From Embleya scabrispora (GTDB taxonomy: Bacteria > Actinomycetota > Actinomycetes > Streptomycetales > Streptomycetaceae): a stretch of DNA of 64,000 bases. The notes beneath the pieces are model-generated. The model had not been told where the DNA came from. It worked only from the letters and a program-made list of their open reading frames with translations, and did not search any database. Each line of letters opens with the position of its first letter. Positions within the stretch are counted from its first letter, which is position 1. Of the stretch, positions 45,087-54,801 are shown one piece after another. The position numbers and the translations under genes were made by a program. The stretch lies in NCBI RefSeq assembly GCF_002024165.1, contig NZ_MWQN01000004.1, forward strand, positions 186,001 to 250,000, written 5' to 3'.

Positions 45087-45583
45087 ATGCCCGACGCGGT
45101 GGCCGCGCTTCTCGCGCAGTGGCGACGCGAACGCCCCGACATCGACTTCCGGCCGCTCGGCGCGGTCGCCCGCCTCATGCGCATCTCCCGGATGTGGGAC
45201 AAGGAGATCAAGGACTTCCTGGCCCGACACGACCTGGAGTCCGGCGAGTTCGACATCCTGTCCACGCTGCGACGCTCGGGCGAGCCCTACGAGCTGACCG
45301 CGGGCGCCTTCCTCAAGTCCTCGCTCGTCACCACCGGCGCGATCACCCTGCGCGTGGACCGCATGGAGACCAAGGGCCTGGTCACGCGCGTGCGGGGCAC
45401 CGTCGACCGCCGCTCCGTACGGATCCGCCTCACCCCCGCGGCCTCGAGATCATCGACCGCGTACTCCCCGCACACATCGCCAACGAGGCCCGCCTACTCG
45501 ACGCCCTCGACCCCGACGACCTCGAACACCTCACCACAACCCTGACCACACTCCTACAGTCGTACGGCGACACCCCCGATTAG
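45087..45583 (+). pseudogene. MarR-family regulator with a frameshift in its C-terminal helix
   Basis: From ATG 45087 (aaggag 9 bases upstream) the frame encodes a good MarR: LMRISRMWDKEIKDFLARHD, ESGEFDILSTLRRSGEPYEL, FLKSSLVTTGAITLRVDRME (recognition helix) and LVTRVRGTVDRRSVRIRLTP (wing). After LTP the frame turns into Ser/Thr/Pro-rich nonsense. The expected continuation (RGLEIIDRVLPAHIANEARL then LDALDPDDLEHLT) is found in another frame ending at 45583. One extra C in the C-run at 45433-45437 would restore the gene. The product would lack the dimerisation helices, so it is either a recent mutation or a sequencing error. Confidence 0.8.
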
Positions 45584-45729
45584 CGCGCACGCACCCGGAC
45601 GCGCCCCGGCCGCCCCGAGAGGCCGCCTGGGCGCAGGGGAAGAGCGTCCTGCGGGGTTTGTACATGCTCGGGCCCCGGGACCCCGGGACCCACGACCACA
45701 CGTGGCTCGGGAAACCAAAGGCCCTCTTG

Positions 45730-46611
45730 TCACAGAAAGTGGCCGCTCGGCAGATAGGGCGCCGGGTCCGTCATTCCGCGCACCGCGAGGTAGCCTTCCT
45801 GGTCGATGTCCAGACCGGCTGCCAGGCCGACGTCCACCGCCCATTGATTGGCGGTGGTGATGCAGTTGACGAGGGTGTCGCCGCGGGCCGACGCGAGTGC
45901 TTCCCACAGCAGTTGCCGAGCGGTCTCCGGGTCCGAGGCGGCCAGGAGCGCGGGCCGCCCCCGGTCCTCGTCCACGTACACGTATCCGGGGCGGTTGCTC
46001 GCGCGGGACACCACGAGCCGCAGCGTGTTCAGCATGTGGTCGTGGTCCGGCCCATGTCCGGCACCGCGCAGGTCGCGGTCGAGTCGGTCCATCCATTCCA
46101 GGTCGCCGACCCCGCCCTCCCGGAGCCCGTCGACCGCCGGAAGCGTGGATCGGTCGACGGAGCCGACCATCCGCATCTGGGGATACAGGGAAAAACCGGC
46201 CAGCCGATAGCGGCGGGTCGCCGCCGGATGGACGGTCGAGGAGAACAGGCCCGGACGGCCGGCGGCGTGCGCGAGAACGGCATCCATGAGGCGCTTCCCG
46301 ATACCTCCTCCCTGCCGATCGGGCAGGACACCGTAGGTTGCCAGGAACCAGAGCGACCCGCGGTTCTGGGAGATCGCGAAACCCACGATGTCCCGTGTGT
46401 CCTGCGCGACCCAACAGCCTTCCGGATCGACGGACAGGAAGTGACGCATCCGATCGATCCACAGCCGCGAAGCAGCGGCGGAGCGCGGTGTGGGCTCCGG
46501 TTCGTTCACCCGTCGGGTCTCGCGATCAGCCTCCAGGAACGTGATCCCGGAGGTGCGTTCGGTGGCGTGAAGGTCTTCCTCCGACATCGGCCTGATCAGT
46601 ACGGAGTCCAT
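45730..46611 (-). CDS. GNAT-family N-acetyltransferase
   Basis: A 293-residue protein with one GNAT domain at residues ~5-160: LIRPMSEEDLHATERTSGIT, CWVAQDTRDIVGFAISQNRG, TYGVLPDRQGGGIGKRLMDA (acetyl-CoA pyrophosphate loop QGGGIG) and HPAATRRYRLAGFSLYPQMR. The second half (residues ~180-290; RGRPALLAASDPETARQLLW, CITTANQWAVDVGLAAGLDI) is GNAT-like in layout but lacks the loop, as in duplicated actinobacterial GNATs. ATG 46611 is chosen; no strong ribosome site is visible and the frame stays open further upstream. Substrate unknown. Confidence 0.85.
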   Translation of the reverse strand: MDSVLIRPMSEEDLHATERTSGITFLEADRETRRVNEPEPTPRSAAASRLWIDRMRHFLSVDPEGCWVAQDTRDIVGFAISQNRGSLWFLATYGVLPDRQGGGIGKRLMDAVLAHAAGRPGLFSSTVHPAATRRYRLAGFSLYPQMRMVGSVDRSTLPAVDGLREGGVGDLEWMDRLDRDLRGAGHGPDHDHMLNTLRLVVSRASNRPGYVYVDEDRGRPALLAASDPETARQLLWEALASARGDTLVNCITTANQWAVDVGLAAGLDIDQEGYLAVRGMTDPAPYLPSGHFL

Positions 46612-47104
46612 GCGCCGCAGACTACGGACGATCTCGCGGCGCGCAAACGGATTTGGGTGCCGCACCATCGGCTGGGAGCGGGACGACAGCGCGCGGGCGA
46701 GTACGGGTTCGTCAAGACGATGCGACTCGATACCGCGGAGTACGTATATCCCGTCGCATCCATGTGCCACCGGCTCGGTGTGTGCACATCCCGCTACCAC
46801 GACCGGCGGCACCGCCCGGAATCCGCGACCGCACCGGGCGGCGCGAGAGCCGGCACGGACAACGAGCACGTCGGCGACCGCCGAGGGCATCGACGCCGAC
46901 GACCCACCACGCCCGCGATCGACGCCGCTTCCACCACTCGGTCGTCATGGCGGCAACGGCCCGGACCAAGGGGGCGATCACCGTCCGGGGCCCACCGACC
47001 GGGTGGGGCGCCGCTATCGGAACAGTCCCGGTGGGCAGACCTCATGGCTGCACGGCACCGCAAGTCCCCTGTGATCCCCGGGACATGGCCGACAGCCCAC
47101 GAGG
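46612..47104. other. Gene-free region
   Basis: No coding sequence was recognised. It separates the GNAT and VOC genes, both on the minus strand. A minus-strand frame stays open to 46890 in phase with the GNAT gene, leaving its start uncertain. Confidence 0.4.
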
Positions 47105-47605
47105 CTACGCCTGCCGGCCACCCTTCTCGAACAACTCCGCGCCCTGGACGTAGGCCATCGCCGCCACGAACTCCGGGTCGCTCAGTCGCCGTTCGAGTTC
47201 TTCCGGGGCGACGTCCTCGATCCGCGACTGGATCCACCACAGATTGCCGAACGGGTCGCGGACCCGACCCACCCGGTCACCGAAGAACAGGTGGGTCACC
47301 TCGGTGACCGAGGTGCCGCCGGCTGCCACCGCGCGGCGGTGCACCTCGTCCGCGTCCTCGACGTACAGCCGCATGAACGCGGGCGGTTGGGGGGTCGTCG
47401 GGTCGATGTCGAACATCATCACCATCGCGTCGCCGATGCGAACCTCGGCGTGCTGGATGCGGCCGTCCGCGCCGACGAAGCGCGAGCCCGCCGGCTCCTC
47501 GGCGCCGAACGCCTCGGTCAGGTAGTCGATCAGACCCGCCGTGTCGTGCGCCAGGATCCACGGCGTCACGGTGGTGTAGCCCTCGGGGATGGTCTTGACG
47601 GTCAT
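47105..47605 (-). CDS. VOC-family protein (glyoxalase/PhnB-like)
   Basis: A 166-residue protein of the PhnB/DUF1428-like VOC group: TIPEGYTTVTPWILAHDTAG, LIDYLTEAFGAEEPAGSRF, RIQHAEVRIGDAMVMMFDID, VYVEDADEVHRR-type helix as LYVEDADEVHRRAVAAGGTS and DRVGRVRDPFGNLWWIQSRI. The family binds a metal or a drug-like ligand with paired beta-alpha-beta-beta-beta units. ATG 47605 has ggagg upstream. It is divergent from a WYL regulator. Confidence 0.88.
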   Translation of the reverse strand: MTVKTIPEGYTTVTPWILAHDTAGLIDYLTEAFGAEEPAGSRFVGADGRIQHAEVRIGDAMVMMFDIDPTTPQPPAFMRLYVEDADEVHRRAVAAGGTSVTEVTHLFFGDRVGRVRDPFGNLWWIQSRIEDVAPEELERRLSDPEFVAAMAYVQGAELFEKGGRQA

Positions 47606-47733
47606 GTCGCTGCCTCCGGTGACAAGCTCGTGAAGCGGAAATCCGGCGCACTCGGCGCCGCCGCCTTGGTGTCTTCGACGATATTCGCCATATAGGTCGG
47701 ATCCTGACCGCATGGCGTGGCATCCTCGAAACC

Positions 47734-48762
47734 ATGACCGTCGCGACGCCCGCCCGCCTGCTCGGCCTGCTGTCCCTCCTCCAAACCCCTCGGGAGTGGC
47801 CCGGCAGCGAACTGTCCGCCCGCTTGGCGGTGAGCCCGCGCACGATCCGCCGCGACATCGAGCGGCTGCGCGAACTCGGCTATCCGGTCCAGGGCACCCG
47901 CGGCGCCGAGGGCGGCTATCGGTTGGTCGCCGGGATGGCCATGCCGCCGTTGCTGCTCGACGATGAGGAGGCGGTCGCGATCGCGGTGGGGCTGCGCGCG
48001 GCTGCCGGGAACGCCGTCGCCGGGATCGAGGAGGCGTCCGTACGGGCGCTGACCAAGCTGGAGCAGGTGTTGCCGGCGCGGCTGCGCGGGCGGGTGCGGG
48101 CGCTGACCGGCGCTACCGTGCCGTTGGTGGTGTCCGGTCCGACCGTGGAACCCGAGACACTCGCCGTGCTCGCCGGCGTGATCGCCAACCACGAGAAGCT
48201 GCGCTTCGTCTACCGCACCGCCGGCGGTGTGCAGAGCACGCGCCTGGTCGAGCCGAACCGGCTGGTATCCGCCGGGCGCCGCTGGTACTTCGTCGCGTAC
48301 GACGACGATCGTGCCGACTGGCGCAGCTTCCGGGTCGACCGGATGGGCGACCTGCGCCCGACCGGTGCGCGCGTGGCCGCCCGGACGTTGCCCGATCGAG
48401 ACGCCGCCGCCTACGTGGAGCGCACCAGGCTCGCCGCCGCGCCGACCCACCGGGCCGACGCCACGCTGTACGCGCCGGCCGAGCAGATCGCCGCCAGGCT
48501 CGGCGACGCACTCGACCTCGAAGCGGGCACTCGTCTGGAAGCGATCGACGCCGAGAGCTGCCGACTCACCGGCTACGTCGACACGCTCGAATGGCTCGCG
48601 TTCCGACTGTCCATGCTCGGCTGCGAGTTCGAGGTGCACCAGCCGCCCGAACTCCGGGAGCATCTGCGTGCCCTCGGCGGTCGAATCACCCGCGCGGCGG
48701 GCGCCCCGACCGCCGAGGGAAGCCGATCAGTGGCCGAGCACTCCGCGCAACACATCCGGTAG
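47734..48762 (+). CDS. YafY-type HTH/WYL transcriptional regulator
   Basis: A 342-residue protein: N-terminal winged HTH (ARLLGLLSLLQTPREWPGSE, LSARLAVSPRTIRRDIERLR), a WYL domain around residues 140-215 (RLVEPNRLVSAGRRWYFVAY, DWRSFRVDRMGDL) and a C-terminal WCX domain. WYL domains bind nucleotides or other ligands. It is divergent from the VOC gene, separated by 128 bp, and probably controls it; this pairing is frequent in actinobacteria. Confidence 0.9.
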   Translation: MTVATPARLLGLLSLLQTPREWPGSELSARLAVSPRTIRRDIERLRELGYPVQGTRGAEGGYRLVAGMAMPPLLLDDEEAVAIAVGLRAAAGNAVAGIEEASVRALTKLEQVLPARLRGRVRALTGATVPLVVSGPTVEPETLAVLAGVIANHEKLRFVYRTAGGVQSTRLVEPNRLVSAGRRWYFVAYDDDRADWRSFRVDRMGDLRPTGARVAARTLPDRDAAAYVERTRLAAAPTHRADATLYAPAEQIAARLGDALDLEAGTRLEAIDAESCRLTGYVDTLEWLAFRLSMLGCEFEVHQPPELREHLRALGGRITRAAGAPTAEGSRSVAEHSAQHIR

Positions 48763-48959
48763 ACAAGGAAGCCGGACGAACCCAATCGACATGGGTACCC
48801 ACAACAAGCCCACTCTCCTCCCCCACAACCGGCTCCGGAGCCCTCTCCGGACGGACCGGCCCTCCGGTGGTGTGGCCGGCACCGGGGGAATTGCGGGCCC
48901 ATCCCGGAACGGCGTTCACGGGTCGGGGAGTTCCGTCGCCGCCGCTCGTCCCGCAGGTG

Positions 48960-49390
48960 GATCGGCTCGCAGGGCTCACGAACGCGCTCAGGTCGTCGAC
49001 GACTTGTGCGCCGGCGGCCGAATCCGTGTACCTCATGTGCCCAGCGACGTAGCGGCCGGTGCCGACCGGGTCGAGCGGGATGTCCCACCGGCGACGAAGA
49101 GCCTCGCCTCCGGCGACGAGCTTGAAGTAGGTGAGGGCGACGACGGTCCCCATGACGATGCCGGCACGCTCGGCCGTCTCCTGGATGTCGATCGCCCGGC
49201 TGATCCCCGTCCGACCGGGCGAGGGTGCCGTATCCGGTGCCGATCATGAAGACGAGGTCGGCGAGGCGGGCCGCGCGTCCAGGGCGGTTGAGGGCAGCGC
49301 CGAGGACGAGGGCGTGGGCCGGTCGGCGTAGACCTCGGTCAGCCGGTCCGGGGGCGGGGAGTCCACGAGTTCGGACGTCCACACCATGCC
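48960..49390 (-). pseudogene. Multiply frameshifted gene, unknown family
   Basis: Three consecutive minus-strand frames read as one protein: MVWTSELVDSPPPDRLTEVY (near 49385), then RPAHALVLGAALNRPGRAAR with LADLVFMIGTGYGTLA, then ISRAIDIQETAERAGIVMGT, ALTYFKLVAGGEALRRRWDI and GRYVAGHMRYTDSAAGAQVV. At least two frameshifts separate them. I do not recognise the family. The remainder of 48763-49473 shows no intact gene. Confidence 0.45.
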
Positions 49391-49473
49391 CGCCACCACA
49401 CAGTACTTGCTAGGTTCGACGACGCCCGCTCGACCAACCGGTCGTACGGACGGATTCGCCCACCGGAGGCAGT

Positions 49474-51333
49474 ATGCGTCCCAAATCTCTGATCATCGCC
49501 CTGACCGTTCTGGCAAGCGTGTTACTACAACCGTCCCTCGCGTCGGCGGCACCCGGGCGCCCGACCTCCGCGCCCGCACAGACCTCTTCGGCAGCCGCTC
49601 AGGCCGGCGACGATTTGCGTTTCCTGGAATACAACATCTGCGGAGGCGCGGGCAACTGCACCGACTTCATCAGCAATCCGGCCAACAAGTGGCGCGGTGA
49701 AGTAGCCAACCGCGTAAACAGGATCACCGACGAGACAGGGACGTGGGCAGCGGACGCGGTGTTCCTGAACGAGGTCTGCGAGGTGCAGTACCACGCCCTG
49801 CGCCCGCGCCTCGAAGCGCTTGGCTACAAGGGCAAGTATCAGCGCACGACCTCCAGTTCGGCGGGCTGCGCCATGACGGACGCCACCTACGGCACGACCG
49901 AGGGCGTCGCGGTCTTCGTCAAGGGTGAGGTGCTCAACCCCAACGAGGCCGGACACGATCTCGGCACCCCCGACATCAAGAACGGCGCGGTCGTAGAGCG
50001 TTTCATCCTCCTGTGCGCGGACACGCACCTGCGCGGCCGGTTCACCAAGGCGTGCGCGACGCACCAGAGCGCCTATGGGGGCGCTCCGGCCCAGGTGAAC
50101 GTCATCCGATCACTCACGGATCCTTGGATCGCGGCAGACCTGCCGGTGATCGTCTCCGGTGACGTCAACATCCTGCCGGGGGATCCGGCCCTGGCCACGC
50201 TCTATGCTCAGCCGCGCGGTAACGGGCAGTTCATCGAGGCCGACCAGACCACCCGGCCGGCCGGCGACACCCCGTGTGAGCCGTATCGTCAGCCGTGCGG
50301 GATCGATGAGTTCACGTATGACACCAAGAAGCCGGACCCGAAGAAGCTCGACTACATCTTCCTGAGCAAACGCCACTTCCAGGACGTCGGTGGCAGCGTG
50401 CTGCACTACGACGAGATGGTTTCGGACCACGACGTGTATCGCGGCACCGCCCGATGGGCAGACTGCACGCCGCGCGTGTCGCTGGACCCGCGCGGGATGT
50501 GCGCCTCGTCCGTCTATCGCTTGGTCGATCGCGCCACCGGCAAAGTCGCCTCGATACCCGAGGGTGCCGATGCGGCGGGCGCCGGTGTGACGCAACGAAC
50601 GTGGACCGGGAGCGCCTACCAGCAGTGGACGATCAGCCCTTCAGGGAACGGATACCTCCTCGCGAATCGGGGCAGCGGGCTGCTCCTCGACGGGCCGCCG
50701 CAACCGAACGCCGCCGGTCGGCAACTATTGCAGTGGGGGCCCAACGGCGGAGCCAACCAGAAATGGCAGATCACCTCGTCGGGTGACCAGGCGACCGTGA
50801 CGAACATCGAGACAGGACTCGATGTCGCCGTGCGCGACGCCTCGCCCGTCGAGAACGCCGAGGTCGTTCAGGTCGTGGGCGGCACTGCGACCCCTGCCCG
50901 GTGGCAACTGGTGCCGATCACGTACACGTTGACCAACGTGCACAGCGACAAGGTCTTGGCCGTGGCCGGCGGCTCGACGGTGCGCGGTGGCACCGCGGTC
51001 CAGCAGACCGCATCCCAAAGCACCTTCCAGACCTGGCGGTTGGTCGCGCAGGGCAGTGGATTCGTGTTCGTGAACAAGGGCAGTGGATTCGTCCTGGATG
51101 CCCCGGAGCAGCCCGGCGCCGCAGGCAAGCAGTTGGTCCAGTGGGGCTCCAACGAGGGGCTCAACCAACGCTGGACGATCGGTGCGGGCAACGCCCCGAT
51201 CACGCTCGCCAACGTCTCGACCGGCCTGGTCGCCGATGTTCGGGGTGATTCCGTGGCGGACGGCGCCGACGTGATCGAGTGGTACGCCAACGGCGGCCCC
51301 AACCAGAAGTGGCGGCTCGCGCCCACCGCGTAG
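49474..51333 (+). CDS. Secreted endonuclease/exonuclease/phosphatase-fold hydrolase with ricin-type lectin repeats
   Basis: A 619-residue exported protein. Signal peptide MRPKSLIIALTVLASVLLQP, then ASAAP cleavage region. The EEP domain (residues ~45-330) has all catalytic landmarks: FLEYNICGG, FLNEVCE, VIVSGDVNILPGDP, LDYIFLS and VSDHDVY. The C-terminal ~270 residues hold ricin B-type repeats with QxW-like motifs (YQQWTI, NQKWQI, FQTWRL, NQRWTI, NQKWRL), which bind carbohydrates. It could be an extracellular nuclease or a phosphodiesterase such as a sphingomyelinase; specificity cannot be read. ATG 49474 has ggagg upstream. A strong hairpin follows the stop. Confidence 0.9.
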   Translation: MRPKSLIIALTVLASVLLQPSLASAAPGRPTSAPAQTSSAAAQAGDDLRFLEYNICGGAGNCTDFISNPANKWRGEVANRVNRITDETGTWAADAVFLNEVCEVQYHALRPRLEALGYKGKYQRTTSSSAGCAMTDATYGTTEGVAVFVKGEVLNPNEAGHDLGTPDIKNGAVVERFILLCADTHLRGRFTKACATHQSAYGGAPAQVNVIRSLTDPWIAADLPVIVSGDVNILPGDPALATLYAQPRGNGQFIEADQTTRPAGDTPCEPYRQPCGIDEFTYDTKKPDPKKLDYIFLSKRHFQDVGGSVLHYDEMVSDHDVYRGTARWADCTPRVSLDPRGMCASSVYRLVDRATGKVASIPEGADAAGAGVTQRTWTGSAYQQWTISPSGNGYLLANRGSGLLLDGPPQPNAAGRQLLQWGPNGGANQKWQITSSGDQATVTNIETGLDVAVRDASPVENAEVVQVVGGTATPARWQLVPITYTLTNVHSDKVLAVAGGSTVRGGTAVQQTASQSTFQTWRLVAQGSGFVFVNKGSGFVLDAPEQPGAAGKQLVQWGSNEGLNQRWTIGAGNAPITLANVSTGLVADVRGDSVADGADVIEWYANGGPNQKWRLAPTA

Positions 51334-51341
51334 GCACAGAT

Positions 51342-51378
51342 GTCGCCCCGCCCACGATTCCACCGTGGGCGGGGCGAC
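51342..51378 (+). terminator. Terminator hairpin after the EEP-ricin gene
   Basis: Arms gtcgccccgcccacg (51342-51356) and its exact complement (51364-51378) enclose a 7-base loop. It begins 8 bases past the stop and may also end the convergent gene at 51449. Confidence 0.75.
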
Positions 51379-51448
51379 GACGCTCGCGCGGCGAGAGGTC
51401 GGTGGGTCTCCTCTTCCCGAAGCGCCGCAACAGTCTGCGGCCTCCTCG

Positions 51449-52072
51449 TCATCCGGCGGGCCGGGCGCGGTCGAGCAGGGCGTCGATCGCGTCGGGTTCG
51501 ACCCCGGATCGGCGCAAGGCGATGATCCGCCGCTGGATCCGGTCCCAATGGCGGTCGCGCGCACGCGCGCGCGCTTCGGCGGTGGTGTCGTGGGTGGCGC
51601 GGTATCGGGCCAGGTCCTGCCAGGGGCACAGGATCAGCTCGCGCGCCAACGGCATCAGCAACAGGTAGTTCCTGGGGAGCGGTGTACCTATGGGAAGGGC
51701 TTGGATCTCGCGGTAGCGACGGGTGAATTCCTCGGCGGCGGCCTGTTCGTCGGTGGGCAACGGCTCCCAGGGTTGGGCCAACAGGAGTGTGTCCGCGCCC
51801 GGGGTCGGGTTGTCGATGGCGTAACTCCCCCAGTACAGGCAGGGGATGCCCACCACCTCGCGGTCCTCGCCGCCCGCACCGGGCTCGGCCGGTCGCCACG
51901 TGAAACGCTGGGCATCGGCCGTGTACCTGGTCATGACCCATGGGCGGGGGTCCATGATCCGCACCGGATACGTCGGGTCGCCGGCGGAGGGCGCGTCCCG
52001 GTCGTCGGGGTCGTAGGTGGCGTCGCGTTGGGGATCGGCGGCGAACAGCACGTCGGTGCGCAATTCGTCCAT
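51449..52072 (-). CDS. Hypothetical soluble protein
   Basis: A 207-residue protein with MDELRTDVLFAADPQRDATY, YPVRIMDPRPWVMTRYTADA, GIPCLYWGSYAIDNPTPGAD and a terminal basic helical part (ARARARDRHWDRIQRRIIAL). Similar proteins occur in streptomycetes; no function is assigned here. ATG 52072 has gagggag about 7 bases upstream. A longer coding-like frame reaches 52222 (FDTDPNPEAELEEACLECEK), so the start is not certain. Confidence 0.7.
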   Translation of the reverse strand: MDELRTDVLFAADPQRDATYDPDDRDAPSAGDPTYPVRIMDPRPWVMTRYTADAQRFTWRPAEPGAGGEDREVVGIPCLYWGSYAIDNPTPGADTLLLAQPWEPLPTDEQAAAEEFTRRYREIQALPIGTPLPRNYLLLMPLARELILCPWQDLARYRATHDTTAEARARARDRHWDRIQRRIIALRRSGVEPDAIDALLDRARPAG

Positions 52073-52275
52073 GGGGACACTCCCTCGAGGAACGGCGTCG
52101 GTGTGACGGTGGTCGTCATGACCGCCGTCGGAACGAAGTTTCTCGCATTCGAGGCACGCTTCTTCGAGTTCGGCCTCCGGATTCGGATCGGTGTCGAAAC
52201 GGCGCGGAACCGCTTCGAACACGGCCGGGCCGGCCGGGCCGGGGGGGCCGGAGTACGCGCAGGTCCTCGCAGGGG

Positions 52276-52315
52276 CACCACCCGGGCGCCGCGCGACACC
52301 GGCGCCCGGGTGGTG
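52276..52315 (-). terminator. Terminator hairpin after the erythromycin-esterase-like gene
   Basis: 15-base arms at 52276-52290 (caccacccgggcgcc) and 52301-52315 are exact complements around a 10-base loop. It lies 100 bases past the stop of the gene ending at 52415. The rest of 52073-52414 shows no gene. Confidence 0.65.
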
Positions 52316-52414
52316 GCAATCGACCGACCGATCAGCCGATCCGCGCAGCCGACCGCCCGGCTTCGTTCGACGTCCTGCGAATCCGATACCGGACCTCGCG
52401 CCGTGACCGGACGG

Positions 52415-53839
52415 TCAGCGCATGTGGGTCTCGGTGACGCGGTGCAGGTGGACGACGACGTCGTACGTCTGCGCGAGACGGATGTTGTTGATGATGTGGG
52501 GATCGGGCCAGGAGGCACCGATGCTGCGGGTGGGACGACGCGTGCCGAGCCAGTCGCGGGCGGTGCGTGGAGCGGTACGCGTGTCCAGGTAGTAGTCGCG
52601 CGTCGAGACCTTCTCCAGCGTCTCCTCGTTGCCGCCGGCCGCTGTCGGCCCGACCTCGCGGGGGCGGAACGGCGACGTGGGGTCCTCGGCGTCGACGGCG
52701 TTGAACCGGCCCTGTCCGAAGGTGAATCCGACGGCGACGTAGCGCGAGCCCAACGCGTCGCGGAGGAACTGGCCCTGGACCTTGGGGTACAGGTCGGTGT
52801 TGTCGGGCTCGGTGCCCACGTGGGTGTTGTGGGCGGACAACAGGACGCGTTCCCCGGTGTGCCGCTGCCACCACACGGTGTTGGCGGCCATGCTCTCGTC
52901 CCGGTGCAGTTGTGCCTTGGCGCCCTCGGATCCCATGAAGTCGAAGCCCTGGGACGTGCCGACCTGGGCGATGGACCTCGCGTGTTGCAACACCAGTTGG
53001 TACTCCTTGGCATTGCCCCCCGGTCGCTGCCGTTCCAGCAGGTCGTAGGCGCGGCGGACGTCGTCGCGCATCCGCCGGCGGGTATCGAGGGGCAGCGTGC
53101 GGCGTTGCATCATGGTGTCGCTGACGCCGGCGGTGGGGCGAGATTCCTGGTACAGGCGCCGGAACTCGGGCAGCAAGGCGGGGTAATGGCGGGCGACGTA
53201 GTCGGTGACGGCGTCGAACTGCACCGTTCCGGCGTAGTTGACGTCGTTGCCGACCACACGCAGGGGGCGGCGGTCGGGGTGGCGTTGGTTCCACTCGCGC
53301 ATCCAGCGGAACTGGGCGGCCATCTCGTGGGTGTTCCACAGCGCTCCGCCGTTTTGGAGCTCGTCGGACATGATGGCGTCCAGGTTGCCGGCGCCGCCGC
53401 GGACCCAGGCGTCCAGGCGCAGGCCCGCGCTCCAGTGCATCTCGAACGCGAAGGTGGTGAAGCCGCGGCGTTCCACCAGGTGGCGCAGCAGTCGGTGCTT
53501 GATGTTCTGGAACTCGGCGGAGCCGTGAGTGGCTTCGCCCACCCCGAGTATCTTCGCGTCGCCGACCATGCGGTCGAAGGCGCGCAGGTCGCCGTCCGGG
53601 GCGGCGGGGTCCGTGGAGCCCAGATCGTGCGCGGCCGCGGCCAGGGCGCGCACGGGGTTGGTGTGGGTTGCCGATCCCGCGTGTGCGGTACCGATCCCGC
53701 CGGCGGTCGCACCCAGGCACAGCGCGAGCGGCACGAAGGTGCGCAGCACCTGCCGGGCCACCCGTGATTGCGGGCAACTTCCTTGGTTGGACCAGTGGTT
53801 CAGGCTAGTGCGCGATACACGCGGATTGTCGTTTCGCAT
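52415..53839 (-). CDS. Secreted erythromycin-esterase-family protein
   Basis: A 474-residue protein with a membrane-type signal at about residues 27-54 (VARQVLRTFVPLALCLGATA then GGIGTAHAGS). The Ere domain shows ILGVGEATHGSAEFQNIKHR (catalytic His after GEAT), FTTFAFEMHWSAG (acidic residue), RPLRVVGNDVNYAG and LLSAHNTHVGTEP near the C-terminus. Members include macrolide esterases EreA/EreB but most are uncharacterised. Being exported argues against self-protection from a cytoplasmic drug. GTG 53761 is an alternative start that begins at the signal core. Confidence 0.85.
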   Translation of the reverse strand: MRNDNPRVSRTSLNHWSNQGSCPQSRVARQVLRTFVPLALCLGATAGGIGTAHAGSATHTNPVRALAAAAHDLGSTDPAAPDGDLRAFDRMVGDAKILGVGEATHGSAEFQNIKHRLLRHLVERRGFTTFAFEMHWSAGLRLDAWVRGGAGNLDAIMSDELQNGGALWNTHEMAAQFRWMREWNQRHPDRRPLRVVGNDVNYAGTVQFDAVTDYVARHYPALLPEFRRLYQESRPTAGVSDTMMQRRTLPLDTRRRMRDDVRRAYDLLERQRPGGNAKEYQLVLQHARSIAQVGTSQGFDFMGSEGAKAQLHRDESMAANTVWWQRHTGERVLLSAHNTHVGTEPDNTDLYPKVQGQFLRDALGSRYVAVGFTFGQGRFNAVDAEDPTSPFRPREVGPTAAGGNEETLEKVSTRDYYLDTRTAPRTARDWLGTRRPTRSIGASWPDPHIINNIRLAQTYDVVVHLHRVTETHMR

Positions 53840-54801
53840 GCGCCCAGGCTAGGAATCCGGCCCCTCGGCGCACATCGTCCGCAGGCCCGAGGACCGGAGT
53901 CCCCGACACGGCGCTGCCGGTTGGTACTCGGGTCCGGTGTCGGGTCGATCCGGCCGAACTCACGTACCGGGTGGCGAAGTTCAAAGGACGCAGGTCGGAA
54001 CGGCACGAACGGCCACCGGGCACCGACGGGCCGATGGTGGGGCCTGCGTCGGCCGGCCAGCGCCGCACCGTGCGATCGTGTGGACGTTCGCGCGGTGAGG
54101 CGGTGGTCACTGCCCGCCCCGCCCCGGCCGACGCGTGGGGCGAGGTGGGCCGACGTGGAGCCGGAGGTTCGCGAACCGGTCGGGATCGACGACGCGGGAT
54201 TGGTCATCGGTCACGAAGTCCGCGGGTGGCGGCGTCGAGGCTCACCAGGTGCCGGGGATCAGACGTGGGGTGTGAGCGACCGGTGTAATCGGGTCCGAGG
54301 GTGGCGGCGAGGAGGGTGTCCTCGGCGCGGATGGATGCCGGTCTGGGCGCTTGCTGTGGGAACACGCGCGCGATACTCGCCCAACACCCGAACGCCGAAA
54401 CGGCCGCGCTGTTGGACGCGTTGTACGTAAGTCACCTCTTGGCCCTGGCCGATCGGCAACGGGAGCAGTAGGGCCGGACCACGACAAGTCTCGGCCCATC
54501 CCCCGAGGCCGGCCGGGTTCGCGGTTGCGGGCGGGCGCCGGTCGGCACGACACCGGGCGCCGCCCGCGACCGGCGGGCGACCGAGCCCATGTCGGGGTCA
54601 GCGGTGGGTGATCCACCACACGAGCCTCGTGCCGACGCCGCCGGCCAGGCGGCCTTGTGCGGTCCGCCACGGTGAGCGGGGTGAAGCCGTCCGAGGCGGT
54701 CACCTCGGCCGACCGCACGTCGATCCATGGCGCGTACTCCCGAGACGGTCGTGGTGGTCGATCAGGGCGGCCGCAGCACGGCCGTGCGCACGATGTGCCG
54801 C
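53840..54801. other. Region with a gene fragment
   Basis: No intact gene was found. A coding-like plus-strand end at about 54343-54470 reads GACCGNTRAILAQHPNAETA followed by ALLDALYVSHLLALADRQRE with a stop, consistent with the C-terminus of a lost helical protein. On the minus strand near 54650-54720 a fragment (RSAEVTASDGFTPLTVADRT) also looks coding. Neither family is recognised. Confidence 0.35.
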
